Shown here: piece after piece, positions 57,701 to 64,000 of the stretch
Numbering within the stretch: position 1 is the stretch's first letter
Layout of the letters: each line of letters opens with the position of its first letter
Source: Nitrospira sp.
GTDB taxonomy: Bacteria; Nitrospirota; Nitrospiria; Nitrospirales; Nitrospiraceae
NCBI GenBank assembly: GCA_005116895.1
Contig: SWDO01000021.1
Coordinates: forward strand, 99,811-163,810
Direction of reading: 5' to 3'
DNA length: 64,000 bases
Notes under the pieces: generated by a model
Told to the model about the DNA's origin: nothing
The model's input: only the letters and a program-made list of their open reading frames with translations
The model's database searches: none
Position numbers and translations under genes: made by a program

Positions 57701-57886
57701 GGGGGTGAAACAAACGCGCCTCTCGCAAGAGCGGTTGTCGGAGGGTTGAGCGTATCCACCCTCCTCACGTTGTTTCTCGTTCCAACGATGTATCTGATCG
57801 TAGAGGAGTATTTCCCGAGGAGACTCGAAGAAGCAGCGAAGGGCCAGGAAGTGGGCGCCATTGGCGCCACCTCGGTTCCAGAATAG
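54701..57886 (+). CDS. RND efflux pump (AcrB/HAE family)
   Basis: A 1061-residue proton-driven pump with the normal 12-helix, two-periplasmic-loop layout. The N-terminal LPVDLFPQIQVPVAFVGVVY and the TM4 motif GIGRLVDDSIVELENIQRHL, with the paired Asp of the proton relay near 400, are present. The C-terminal half repeats it (GIIMMFGIVVSNGVLLVDY). Substrate not predictable. Follows its adaptor by 69 bases; the repressor gene upstream is truncated, so the pump may be deregulated. Confidence 0.92.
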   Translation: MWLTLLALRNRVGILMLSLAMVVLGLTSLQRLPVDLFPQIQVPVAFVGVVYKGAPPLDIEQSVVYPIEKAVSSASNVEHVESFSKQGLGAVQIWFNWGADINVGQMEVMQRITQILNSLPPGILQPFIVKFDVSNIPVSIVSVSSDKLDERALYDLAYNTIAPQIEQIANVAAATVEGGKIRQININLDRALLSARGLSILDIVKSVKASNLILPSGDIKAGNLDYNVFTNTQFRTVEPIQDVIVKVNPQGNPVRVRDVGTVTDSSDIQTNIVHADGARSVFLRVNKQPIANTVEVVDALRTALPKLVGLPEGMKLGISFDQSLYIRQSIHNLAEQAVHGSLLAAAVILIFLRNLTSTVIISVAIPLSMLVTFVVLYFTGQTLNVFTLGGLALGIGRLVDDSIVELENIQRHLNANPSRWNSILNAAREVAMPILASTVTTVVVFLPMFFVVGVARLLLVPLTVTIAIALFTSFLVSRTVTPALCYKFLKPEQDTRQTMPHWFTTLMDWSRRRYESLDRSYEDSLQWVLGHRRIFIALVLIIFVGSLTLVPMIGTEFLPVSDESQFRIALRAPVGQRVEKTEQQVSEVEQVLRANIPATELETIVSSTGILSQGRASLFNPNTGPHTSSLQVYLVSPDKRVRTQVEIMNDVRPKIVKLFPGVSMYFDPGGLVKRVTSFGSQKAVDVEIYGYDFEKARDVIARVKEIMEQTPGLADIEPSREENYPEINVTVDREKAALLGISETDVANTVLFSLNGNGQTDPIIYTDPQSGNEYFISAWLAEEHRKDLNDLENILLIAKAGEPVLLKNIASLKLNAGPVKVDRKHFQRVVHITANPTTRPLGEIAEDLESAFTTLQLPAGFSIKLAGQIQQQRETFQGLLFATILALLLVYMVMATQFKSLIDPFIIMFSVPMGFPGVILILFLTNTTLSTTSLMGIIMMFGIVVSNGVLLVDYTNVLRRRGAALHRAVVTAARTRLRPILMTSLATVFGLLPMAIGLGTGGETNAPLARAVVGGLSVSTLLTLFLVPTMYLIVEEYFPRRLEEAAKGQEVGAIGATSVPE

Positions 57887-57892
57887 CCTCCG

Positions 57893-58231
57893 TCAACGCT
57901 CGACAATGTTTGGGAATAAGGACTTCAGCTGCATAGCCAGTCCGATATCCCCGGTGATCTGTAAGCGTCCCGACATCGCCATCGTCATCCCACTGAGATG
58001 TCCATTCAGAACCCCGATGCAATCCTCTCCGGTCATCGAGAGGGTCACATGCGGATCGGTATGCGTTCCATCCTTCACAACACAGGTCCCATTGTGCACC
58101 AGCAGATGGTACTGACCGCCTTGGTTTCCACGGAGATCAAACTGGTAGACGGCCTCAAGATCCTCAGCTGCATCTTTATCGAGTTTTGATGGGAGCGAGT
58201 CAAATACCTCTTTGACAGTCGTGGCTTTCAT
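57893..58231 (-). CDS. SCP2 sterol-binding domain protein
   Basis: A 112-residue single-domain protein: a helical start (VKEVFDSLPSKLDKDAAED), the VYQFDLRGNQGGQYHLLV strand, DPHVTLSMTGEDCIGVLNG and a closing GRLQITGDIGLAMQLKSLF. This is the SCP2/UbiJ-like lipid-binding fold. Ligand unknown. The start MKATTV at 58231 replaces a longer frame that adds a Cys-rich stretch. It ends six bases from the convergent RND stop. Confidence 0.85.
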   Translation of the reverse strand: MKATTVKEVFDSLPSKLDKDAAEDLEAVYQFDLRGNQGGQYHLLVHNGTCVVKDGTHTDPHVTLSMTGEDCIGVLNGHLSGMTMAMSGRLQITGDIGLAMQLKSLFPNIVER

Positions 58232-58267
58232 GTCTAGACAATACCCATGGCAATGGATGATTAAAGT

Positions 58268-58298
58268 CTTCGGGGGCGCTATGCTCACGCCCCCGAAG
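58268..58298 (-). terminator. Strong hairpin after the AdoMetDC-like gene
   Basis: CTTCGGGGGCG and CGCCCCCGAAG are perfect 11-bp inverted repeats with a nine-base loop. In the minus direction the stem is followed by ACTTTAA, a weak U-run. Likely a transcription terminator for the gene ending at 58322. Confidence 0.55.
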
Positions 58299-58321
58299 CA
58301 CGGTCAATATAAAAGAAGGGT

Positions 58322-58762
58322 TTAGTACCGGAGTGTGGCAGTCGCGACACTACGACTGGCACCGAAAAACTCCTTCGAAAACGACTCGACTACCGTGGGG
58401 TCATATCCCTTGCAGCTGAAAATGTCGAGGTAGGCGTGATTGGTTTCATTGGCGAAATGGCCGCTGATGAGCGAGGTAGAGATTAGCTGCACCATGGAGT
58501 AGCCGGCCACAGGCCCTTCGCCAAAATCGACGACCTGGCATTCACCGAAGCGCTTCATGTCGATGAGCTCACACAGTTCTACGACATAGCGTTTTATATA
58601 TTCCGCATCACGGATAAGTTCGGGTTTGCAATCGTGGAGGTCAACAGCAGTGCAGAGTCCCCATGCCTTACCGCTTCCGACCATGTCTTGGATCGGTCGG
58701 GCAGCAGCCGCAGGGGCGTTGGATGGTAAGATTGTGGACTCGGAACTAGCCGAGGTACTCAT
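58322..58762 (-). CDS. S-adenosylmethionine decarboxylase-like protein (SpeH family, divergent)
   Basis: A 146-residue protein. After a Ser/Ala-rich lead, GLCTAVDLHDCKPELIRD and the later NHAYLDIFSCKGYDP match the SpeH fold. In SpeH the pyruvoyl-forming Ser lies in ESH, with a His and a Cys further on. By eye these align here to the Ser of TSL, the His of SGH and the Cys of FSC, so three catalytic residues may survive although the ESH and HTWPE signatures are lost. It may be a true decarboxylase for spermidine synthesis or a paralogue with another role. Confidence 0.65.
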   Translation of the reverse strand: MSTSASSESTILPSNAPAAAARPIQDMVGSGKAWGLCTAVDLHDCKPELIRDAEYIKRYVVELCELIDMKRFGECQVVDFGEGPVAGYSMVQLISTSLISGHFANETNHAYLDIFSCKGYDPTVVESFSKEFFGASRSVATATLRY

Positions 58763-58923
58763 AGAGGGGGGTTCCCTTTCTGTAAGAAGGTTGAGCACGC
58801 GGAGACAATCATGCGTAAACTATACCATGATTTGTTTCTCGCGCACGTGAAGTGGTGGAAAATTTTTGGCTCTAGTGAAAAAGCACTGTCAATCGGTTGA
58901 CAAGATTTCAACTCTCAGGGACA

Positions 58924-59109
58924 ATGTCTCTTATGCCATCCTCTCCAGATCTCGTCCGAGACACACCTCGAATCGAGCTACCCGAGCGCCTCTGCACGTG
59001 GTGCAAGGTGCTCATGCGGAAGCGGCTCGTGGGTGGCAACCAATTTATTCATTACACCTGTCCTAAGTGCATTTTCCAACATACGCGCCGGCTGGGACCA
59101 AAGCCATAA
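58924..59109 (+). CDS. Small zinc-ribbon-like protein
   Basis: 61 residues. Two CxxC knuckles, CTWC near residue 25 and CPKC near 46, could bind one zinc ion. The rest is basic. ATG 58924 follows CAGGGACA; an upstream TTG start is possible. A perfect TGTCAA/TTGACA palindrome lies just upstream (58888-58902 region). Function unknown. Confidence 0.6.
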   Translation: MSLMPSSPDLVRDTPRIELPERLCTWCKVLMRKRLVGGNQFIHYTCPKCIFQHTRRLGPKP

Positions 59110-59131
59110 GCCTCTGATTAACTCAGGGGCT
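59109..59131 (+). terminator. Hairpin at the end of the zinc-ribbon gene
   Basis: AGCCTCTG and CAGGGGCT pair (one G-U) across a seven-base loop directly at the stop codon. There is no U-run, so termination is uncertain. Confidence 0.35.
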
Positions 59132-59518
59132 AAGACCAGCTTGCTCCCTGATCGACTCGCCCTATAGATTAGGAGCATCCCTATCCTAGTTCTGAGTAAG
59201 TCCTATTACCCCAAATAGACTGGCTGCAGACTCTCAACTGGCACTCACCAGCTCTTTTGCCTAATCACGTGTCCGTCCTCCAGGCCTCATCTATTCCAAT
59301 TCAAGAACACCCTACCCCGACCGTACAAAGTACTAGGCTACCCGCGACACCGCTGAAGCCGCATGAACGAGCAGAGCGACCTGAAATGAGACACATCTCC
59401 CCCTAGGTAACACATAGCATCTCCAAGGGAGGTCACACACCGACCGTTCACAATTTTAATCTTGCAGGGAAGGAATACAAGGCGAGTGTGGCCGGCTACG
59501 CGTTAGTGTCAACTCCAC
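59132..59518. other. Intergenic region between convergent genes
   Basis: About 390 bases with no credible reading frame, promoter or RNA structure that I can recognise. Confidence 0.4.
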
Positions 59519-59842
59519 CTAACCACGGGACAAACTGCTCTGGACATGATCGTCGAGAAGATGGGTCAATCGCTCCCGATCCTCAGGACTGATGGAAATA
59601 ATTTTCGCGCCTAATTTGGGTGTACGCACGTGAATGACTTCCAACTCGCAGGTTACGGACCGTCCACCCTCAAGCTCTATCAAAAGCTGGAGTCCATCAC
59701 CGCGCTTCACGAACAGACGGCTTTCTAGTCGAACGCCGGACTCGCTCACGTCGAGCACCTTGCACGGCGCCGAAAGCGAGCCGCGCTGCAAACGACCGAC
59801 ACGGCTGACATCGACACGCGAATGCTTACGCTTGAAAGCCAT
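59519..59842 (-). CDS. PilZ domain protein (fifth of five)
   Basis: 107 residues. R-x3-R (RKHSR at residue 4-8) and D-x-S-x2-G (DVSESGVRL near 31) are intact, so c-di-GMP binding is expected. The ATG start MAFKRKHSR puts the motif at the N-terminus, typical of minimal PilZ proteins. Confidence 0.83.
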   Translation of the reverse strand: MAFKRKHSRVDVSRVGRLQRGSLSAPCKVLDVSESGVRLESRLFVKRGDGLQLLIELEGGRSVTCELEVIHVRTPKLGAKIISISPEDRERLTHLLDDHVQSSLSRG

Positions 59843-59910
59843 AACCCATCCCCTTTATGTCCGGCATCATAAGAGGAGGAAGGATTACGCCGAAGCAATT
59901 ACAGAAATGC

Positions 59911-60273
59911 TTAAAGCTGTCTGCCCACCAAGGCGCGCACCTGTTCCATGCGTTTGCGGTTGACACCAAGATCGCTATGGCCCGTGCGCGATGCAGACCG
60001 AAAGTGAACCGTCTTCGTGGTTTCATCGAAGAGAAACTCCACGTCATCGACGAATCGAAGCATCAGGCTGGTGAACTCGTAGTGGAGATAGGACTCGTCC
60101 TCTTCGACGAGCTTGGTCCGAGGCAATGTTGCACACGCCGCTTTCAACGCCTCTTTGGCTTCCGCGCGAGGCTTCTTGTACTGGAACGGCGCGATGGCAT
60201 GGGTCTCATCAGTCGCATGCGTCGACACGCAATTAGGGCTGGATGGGCAGGGGAAAAGCGTCCGCTGGCTCAT
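59911..60273 (-). CDS. DUF1499 family protein
   Basis: A 120-residue single-domain protein starting MSQRTLFPCPSSPNCVSTHA, the DUF1499 signature, with ESYLHYEFTSLMLRFVDDVEF in the centre and SASRTGHSDLGVNRKRME at the end. Function of the family is unknown. The frame is open 61 codons further upstream, but that part does not look like a signal peptide and has no ribosome-binding site, so the ATG at 60273 is preferred. Confidence 0.8.
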   Translation of the reverse strand: MSQRTLFPCPSSPNCVSTHATDETHAIAPFQYKKPRAEAKEALKAACATLPRTKLVEEDESYLHYEFTSLMLRFVDDVEFLFDETTKTVHFRSASRTGHSDLGVNRKRMEQVRALVGRQL

Positions 60274-60465
60274 TGATGCCGCACTGTACTCGCTTCGATC
60301 ACCGCCCGCAACCCAATCTCCGACACCAGTACAGCATGAGACGGAATACGCGATAGAAGGCTCCTGTCTCGAATAGACAACAGGGTCGCCTATCTGGACT
60401 ACGCGTCCATCGCCTTCCCGCTCATCAAGTAACGTGAGACCACTCAAGCGTTTCATGATCAGCGT

Positions 60466-61575
60466 TCAATACAACACCGTCGCCAGCGTCGGATCCGCCT
60501 CACTCTGTACCTCAACTGTCACTGATACCCGACCGACAATACGCCCGTCGGCGGCTTCGATATCGACACGCCAGTCACCTGGGTCTAGTCCCTGCTTGAA
60601 ACTGTACGCCCGATAGCCCCCCTCGCGTCCTCCTGAAATCTTAATTGGGATCTTGTCAGCATGGTTGAAAGGCTTGTCACTGTTTGGCCGGAAATACCAA
60701 TGGTGATAGATCGTGGTATTGAGATCGACCGGCGCAAAGACCCCGGTAAAGCAGTAGATCGGCGTGTTCGAGGGATAGGTCGTATCGGAGCGCTTCCAGA
60801 TCTCATACCACTCTTTTGCAAAAGCCAGTTCGAACTGATCGCCGGCTCGCTTCACGTCATGATAGATCCCTCCGAACTTGAACGACAACGGCACTGGTGG
60901 GATCCAATTAAGAAAATAGAACCCGACCAGCAGGCCGATTAATGCCGAAGCGGGGACGGTCATCCCGATCGCTTCGCGGCGTGATCGATCGGGATTATTA
61001 CGATAGATCAACTGCGCCACTCGCAAGACCACCGCAATGCTCAGCATTGCTCCGATCACAAAGATGATCGAGTTCATGAAGCCCGTTATCACGGGGAGAA
61101 AAAACGTGAAGAACGCGAAACACACCACGGCATACAGGCCGATCAACAGTCGAAGATTTGAGAGTCGGTCACGCAAAAACTCGTTGGCCACCAAGAGCAT
61201 GATCAGCAGCGCAAAAAAGACCGCTGTGCCGGTGAACGTAGCGCTTCGTGAGTAGAAAATTGCATAGGCACTGAAGAGGCCGCCCAACAGGAACTGACTC
61301 GCCATGGGATAGTACGGACGGCTTTCCAACACCCAGCGTGTAAAACGGGAATACGAGGCGAACTTGGCATGATCAGATGGACGCTCGACTCCCAATCGTC
61401 CCGTCAAAACGATCAGGGCCCCGAGCAAGACCAGATAGAGGAGCAGAATCAAGTTATCCAGCAGCCGGTCGATTCGTGTGAGCGTGAGCGTATCGTAGGT
61501 CACGCCGGAGAGGAAGCACACCGCTGGCATGAAGGGTTTGGCCAGAATAGACTGCACCTTTGCCAGAGGACTCAT
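60466..61575 (-). CDS. Multi-span membrane protein with C-terminal DUF2914 domain
   Basis: A 369-residue protein. About eight transmembrane helices in residues 35-235 precede a soluble C-terminal domain (about 265-360) with the DUF2914 pattern: YHHWYFRPNSDKPFNHADKI, SGGREGGYRAYSFK and GDWRVDIEAADGRIVG. The domain fold is immunoglobulin-like and probably periplasmic. Function unknown. Confidence 0.8.
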   Translation of the reverse strand: MSPLAKVQSILAKPFMPAVCFLSGVTYDTLTLTRIDRLLDNLILLLYLVLLGALIVLTGRLGVERPSDHAKFASYSRFTRWVLESRPYYPMASQFLLGGLFSAYAIFYSRSATFTGTAVFFALLIMLLVANEFLRDRLSNLRLLIGLYAVVCFAFFTFFLPVITGFMNSIIFVIGAMLSIAVVLRVAQLIYRNNPDRSRREAIGMTVPASALIGLLVGFYFLNWIPPVPLSFKFGGIYHDVKRAGDQFELAFAKEWYEIWKRSDTTYPSNTPIYCFTGVFAPVDLNTTIYHHWYFRPNSDKPFNHADKIPIKISGGREGGYRAYSFKQGLDPGDWRVDIEAADGRIVGRVSVTVEVQSEADPTLATVLY

Positions 61576-61657
61576 GCCGTTACTGTGCGAATCCCGTTTG
61601 ATTGTTCAATGCCATACCGAATCGTGCGGTAACCCACACCATGTCGGATACGGATTC

Positions 61658-61730
61658 TCGGGATGCTCAAAAAGGTTTCCCAACGAGACCGCAGACGAGA
61701 ACAAAGTCAGAAGCCTTTTCCCGCATTCTG
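61658..61730. repeat. Intergenic inverted-repeat element, copy 2 (short form)
   Basis: The left end (GGGATGCTCAAAAAGG) and right end (CCTTTTCCCGCATTCTG) pair imperfectly. The interior TCCCAACGAGACCGCAG matches TCCAACAAGGCCGCAG of the 126-bp copy at 41563. About 50 bases are missing from the centre relative to copy 1. It again lies between two genes, right after the unknown gene ending at 61731. Confidence 0.6.
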
Positions 61731-62831
61731 TCACACAAACGCGGGCAGCGGAGCGTACGCAACGGGATGACCGATCACCCGTTCCAACCACGGCGCCATG
61801 GCCTCTTCTGGGAGGGGTGCTTGATTCAGGCGCGCTTCGATCTTGAACTGTCCATTGACTCCGACGATGCCGATAATCGCCGACGCATCCTCAGCGTCAG
61901 GCAACATCGCCTGCGTCTGAAATTCACAGAGCGTGGCGTACAGGAGGCCGTGTGGTCGGATCGCATTCTGCACCTCAGGGAGATCATCCAGCGGACAGTG
62001 GACGGAGCAGCGATAGGCCAGGCGCGCTCCTGGTTCGATTCCTTGAAACTCTTCCAATGCTGCTTCTGAAAATCCTGTGAGATAGGCACGCACTCCCGCC
62101 GGTTCTGGATTGAACGTCTCCGCAAGCTTGCTGGCCGGTACGAGGAATTCAAACGCATCGGACGTGTTGTACTCGAACTGGCAGGGACCAAACGCGTCGG
62201 GCCATGAGCAGAAGAATGGAATGGACGCATCGGCAGAACGAAGGACCACCGCGTGTTTCTCCACATGCGTCTCGATCGGCAGATCCAGCACGGTGATCGC
62301 GTCGAGGAACGCGGCTCGCCGCTCATCCAACCAACGTGCACGATCGGCATCGCCACGCGTTTCACCGGGGGTAATCACCACCTGGGTCTGAAGACGAACC
62401 CGGATGAAGGAATGGGCATGCCGAAACCCGATCCACAACATGGCGCGTTGGTCATGCAGCTGCAGCGTGTCTCGAATGCGCCAGGGATGGCTGATGGAGC
62501 AATAGGTACCAATATCTTGATGGCGCTGATAGACCGTGTGATAGGCCCCGGAGAGCAGAAAGAAATCGCCGCGCCATTGTTCCCGTATATGGACGAGCGT
62601 GACGTCTTCCGTGGCCCAGGGATCAAGCTGATCAAAGCCGTCGAACGACCCGACCGTCCATTCCTCCACATAGCAGATCACGTCGCTGGCAGGCGAGACC
62701 GGCTTCAGCCCAAGCATAGCAAGGCGTTCCCCTACGGCAAGCGCCTCACCGAAGCTTAAGGCCGTCGTCGTTTCCCACCGTCGCTCACGCACTTCGGGGA
62801 ATCCTTGACGATAGATTGAGGGTGCCGTCAC
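61731..62831 (-). CDS. Hypothetical protein
   Basis: A 366-residue soluble protein, acidic and aromatic, with no signal peptide or membrane helix. Recognisable stretches are HTVYQRHQDIGTYCSISHPW and PFFCSWPDAFGPCQFEYN; no catalytic motif could be assigned. GTG start at 62831 has only GAGAG close by, so a start at a later Met (about residue 39) is possible. Even codon use suggests a real gene. Confidence 0.65.
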   Translation of the reverse strand: MTAPSIYRQGFPEVRERRWETTTALSFGEALAVGERLAMLGLKPVSPASDVICYVEEWTVGSFDGFDQLDPWATEDVTLVHIREQWRGDFFLLSGAYHTVYQRHQDIGTYCSISHPWRIRDTLQLHDQRAMLWIGFRHAHSFIRVRLQTQVVITPGETRGDADRARWLDERRAAFLDAITVLDLPIETHVEKHAVVLRSADASIPFFCSWPDAFGPCQFEYNTSDAFEFLVPASKLAETFNPEPAGVRAYLTGFSEAALEEFQGIEPGARLAYRCSVHCPLDDLPEVQNAIRPHGLLYATLCEFQTQAMLPDAEDASAIIGIVGVNGQFKIEARLNQAPLPEEAMAPWLERVIGHPVAYAPLPAFV

Positions 62832-62873
62832 CTCTCAAGCACGCAGCGCCTCTCACCACAGATCCATACAGGC

Positions 62874-63530
62874 TCATTCTTGCAGGAGGCGACGGGCTGG
62901 GCGTAACGCCTTATTGTCAATCGTTGTGTCGCTGATCAGCCGATCAAGTCCGTCCTTCAAAGTCGCCGCTAGTTGTTCGCGCACGTCATCTTCATTGAAC
63001 CAAAACACCGTTCGGCTCCTCCCCCCTTCAATGGTACGGATGGTGGTGCTTCGGTCGGCGAGGTTCCTGGCCTGAATCGTAAACCGGCTGGTGGTATCAA
63101 TCACGGTGGAAAACACCCGGCTCTTCACCGTGGTGGAAAAATCCTGCACCTGCCCACTGATGACGATATCGGCATCCGTGGCAGATCCAGCCGGGGCCAC
63201 ACGTACATTCCAAACCCGATCTCGCCACCCGTGGGTTCGTAAGCGATCGGCCAGGCGCTGCGTGATCGCGCCTGCAGGCCGATCACCCAACACATCGAAT
63301 TGCGTGGTACCGCCCCAGAGATGCGTGCGCGTGCCCACACGACTCTTGTCTGCCCGTCGATCGTCAAACGGTTCGATGGCGATCTTGACCGGCTCGATGT
63401 CGGTTACCTGCACCATCGGGGGCTTCTCACGCAAATCCATATACCGCATTTCTCCTGTTCCCCTACAGCTGGCCAGCAGGGTCGCCATCATGATGGCACA
63501 GCCCAAAACTCGCAATGACGATTGCTTCAC
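62874..63530 (-). CDS. Hypothetical outer-membrane lipoprotein, YajG-like
   Basis: A 218-residue protein with a lipoprotein signal (lipobox LLASC near residue 22). The mature part starts with VKIAIEPFDDRRADKSRVG and contains DADIVISGQVQDFSTTV, a pattern found in YajG-type and LptE-like accessory lipoproteins. GTG 63530 directly follows GGAGGAGCCT, deciding the start. Function unknown. Confidence 0.75.
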   Translation of the reverse strand: MKQSSLRVLGCAIMMATLLASCRGTGEMRYMDLREKPPMVQVTDIEPVKIAIEPFDDRRADKSRVGTRTHLWGGTTQFDVLGDRPAGAITQRLADRLRTHGWRDRVWNVRVAPAGSATDADIVISGQVQDFSTTVKSRVFSTVIDTTSRFTIQARNLADRSTTIRTIEGGRSRTVFWFNEDDVREQLAATLKDGLDRLISDTTIDNKALRPARRLLQE

Positions 63531-63627
63531 AGGCTCCTCCCGGTCAAAGGTCAAAAAGAGTGGCGGCCCAGTCTACCCAAGTTTGGTGCCAGAGACAATT
63601 AGGATAAATAAGTTTGTCAACCCAATT

Positions 63628-63664
63628 TAGAAATGTCCGCTTTCTCCCAACATAGAAATGTCCG
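63628..63664. repeat. 12-bp direct repeats at the end of an insertion sequence
   Basis: TAGAAATGTCCG occurs at 63628-63639 and 63653-63664, a 25-bp period, just outside the transposase stop. Such short direct repeats usually are transposase binding sites at the element tip. The element boundary is probably near 63625. Confidence 0.6.
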
Positions 63665-63666
63665 GG

Positions 63667-64000
63667 TTAGGGGCTGCCCACCGCCGCGAGGATGTCTCGC
63701 GGCGGCAGTACCCGTTTTCGCCACGGATGCGTCCTCGCCTGTATGACCGGTCGATGCCGGCGTGACACGGTCCGCGGGGCTGCTGGGCGTACCGGACGTT
63801 CGGTGATCGGGTGATAGGCGAGCATGTGGCCGCGATGCGTCATGCGCAGTGTCCCATCGAGCCGGTCTTCGATGACCACCTGCCTCGCTCGCACGTTAGT
63901 GTGCACCTGATAGAGATGCCCGTTGTGGGCCACGGTCCAATCGTGCCGGAGGGCCCGCGTCGTCTTGATGCACAGGATGCGATCCAGAGCTCCACGAGCT
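63667..64000 (-). mobile_element. IS transposase, C-terminal part (integrase-core type)
   Basis: The frame is open to the right edge. It encodes LDRILCIKTTRALRHDWT, then AHNGHLYQVHTNVRARQVVI and a basic Pro/Arg-rich tail. This is the C-terminal region of DDE integrase-core transposases of the IS481/ISNCY kind. The catalytic core lies outside the window. The stop is three bases from the direct repeats at the element end. Confidence 0.7.

Noticed and set aside
1..64000. CRISPR arrays, tRNA and rRNA genes
   Set aside because: No regularly spaced repeats of the right size and no cloverleaf or T-loop sequences noticed in the intergenic regions read.

Overview
The window looks like a chromosomal segment of a Nitrospira-type bacterium (phylum Nitrospirota). 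That placement rests on recognising the overall style of the protein families, a cobalamin-dependent ribonucleotide reductase, a Gram-negative envelope gene set (lipoproteins, RND efflux, FtsQ/L/W), many single-domain PilZ proteins, and an intergenic repeat of a kind I associate with Nitrospira. It is inference, not a database result. Most genes are on the minus strand. No tRNA, rRNA or CRISPR array was seen.

Layout. 1-1.5 kb: 5' part of a class II ribonucleotide reductase gene with a paired NrdR operator and a DnaA box upstream. 1.6-8.7 kb: small exported or membrane proteins, an AmpG-like permease, the tRNA methylthiotransferases mtaB and miaB, and a lipoprotein. 8.7-18.4 kb: a PolB-type exonuclease, a Nudix hydrolase and a MutY without its C-terminal domain, then ispE, a PilR/PilS-like two-component pair, pilC, pgsA, a small conserved-looking protein and a serine hydrolase. 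18.4-39.3 kb: a long, nearly gapless division and cell-wall (dcw) cluster read from right to left: rsmH-ftsL-ftsI-murE-murF-mraY-murD-ftsW-murG-murC-murB-ddl-ftsQ-ftsA-ftsZ-pgeF-yggS-proC-yggT-divIVA. Many starts overlap the preceding stop. It is led by a near-consensus promoter and a three-repeat MraZ operator, but no mraZ gene lies next to it.

39.5-44 kb: an exported repeat protein, a seven-repeat propeller lipoprotein, yajQ, and a deletion scar joining the start of a tfoX-like gene to the distal two thirds of cstA. 44-50.5 kb: two PilZ proteins face a six-gene operon that looks like headgroup synthesis for a phosphonolipid. It has a split ThDP decarboxylase, a PhnW-like transaminase, a PntC-like nucleotidyltransferase, a CDP-alcohol phosphatidyltransferase with a degenerate nucleotidyltransferase-like N-terminus, and a flippase-like membrane protein. 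PEP mutase, the first enzyme of the phosphonate route, is not in the window. 50.5-64 kb: tandem paralogous secreted proteins, three more PilZ proteins, a truncated TetR gene before an RND efflux pair, an SCP2 protein, an AdoMet-decarboxylase-like protein, DUF1499, DUF2914 and unknown proteins, a lipoprotein, and the end of an insertion sequence.

How the genes work together: the dcw block makes UDP-MurNAc-pentapeptide, lipid I and lipid II and builds the divisome. AmpG (muropeptide uptake) and PgeF (peptidoglycan editing) are related functions. The PilZ and YajQ genes suggest heavy cyclic-di-GMP signalling. The most interesting items are the putative phosphonolipid operon, the orphan MraZ operator, the tfoX/cstA scar and the inverted-repeat intergenic element present in two copies.
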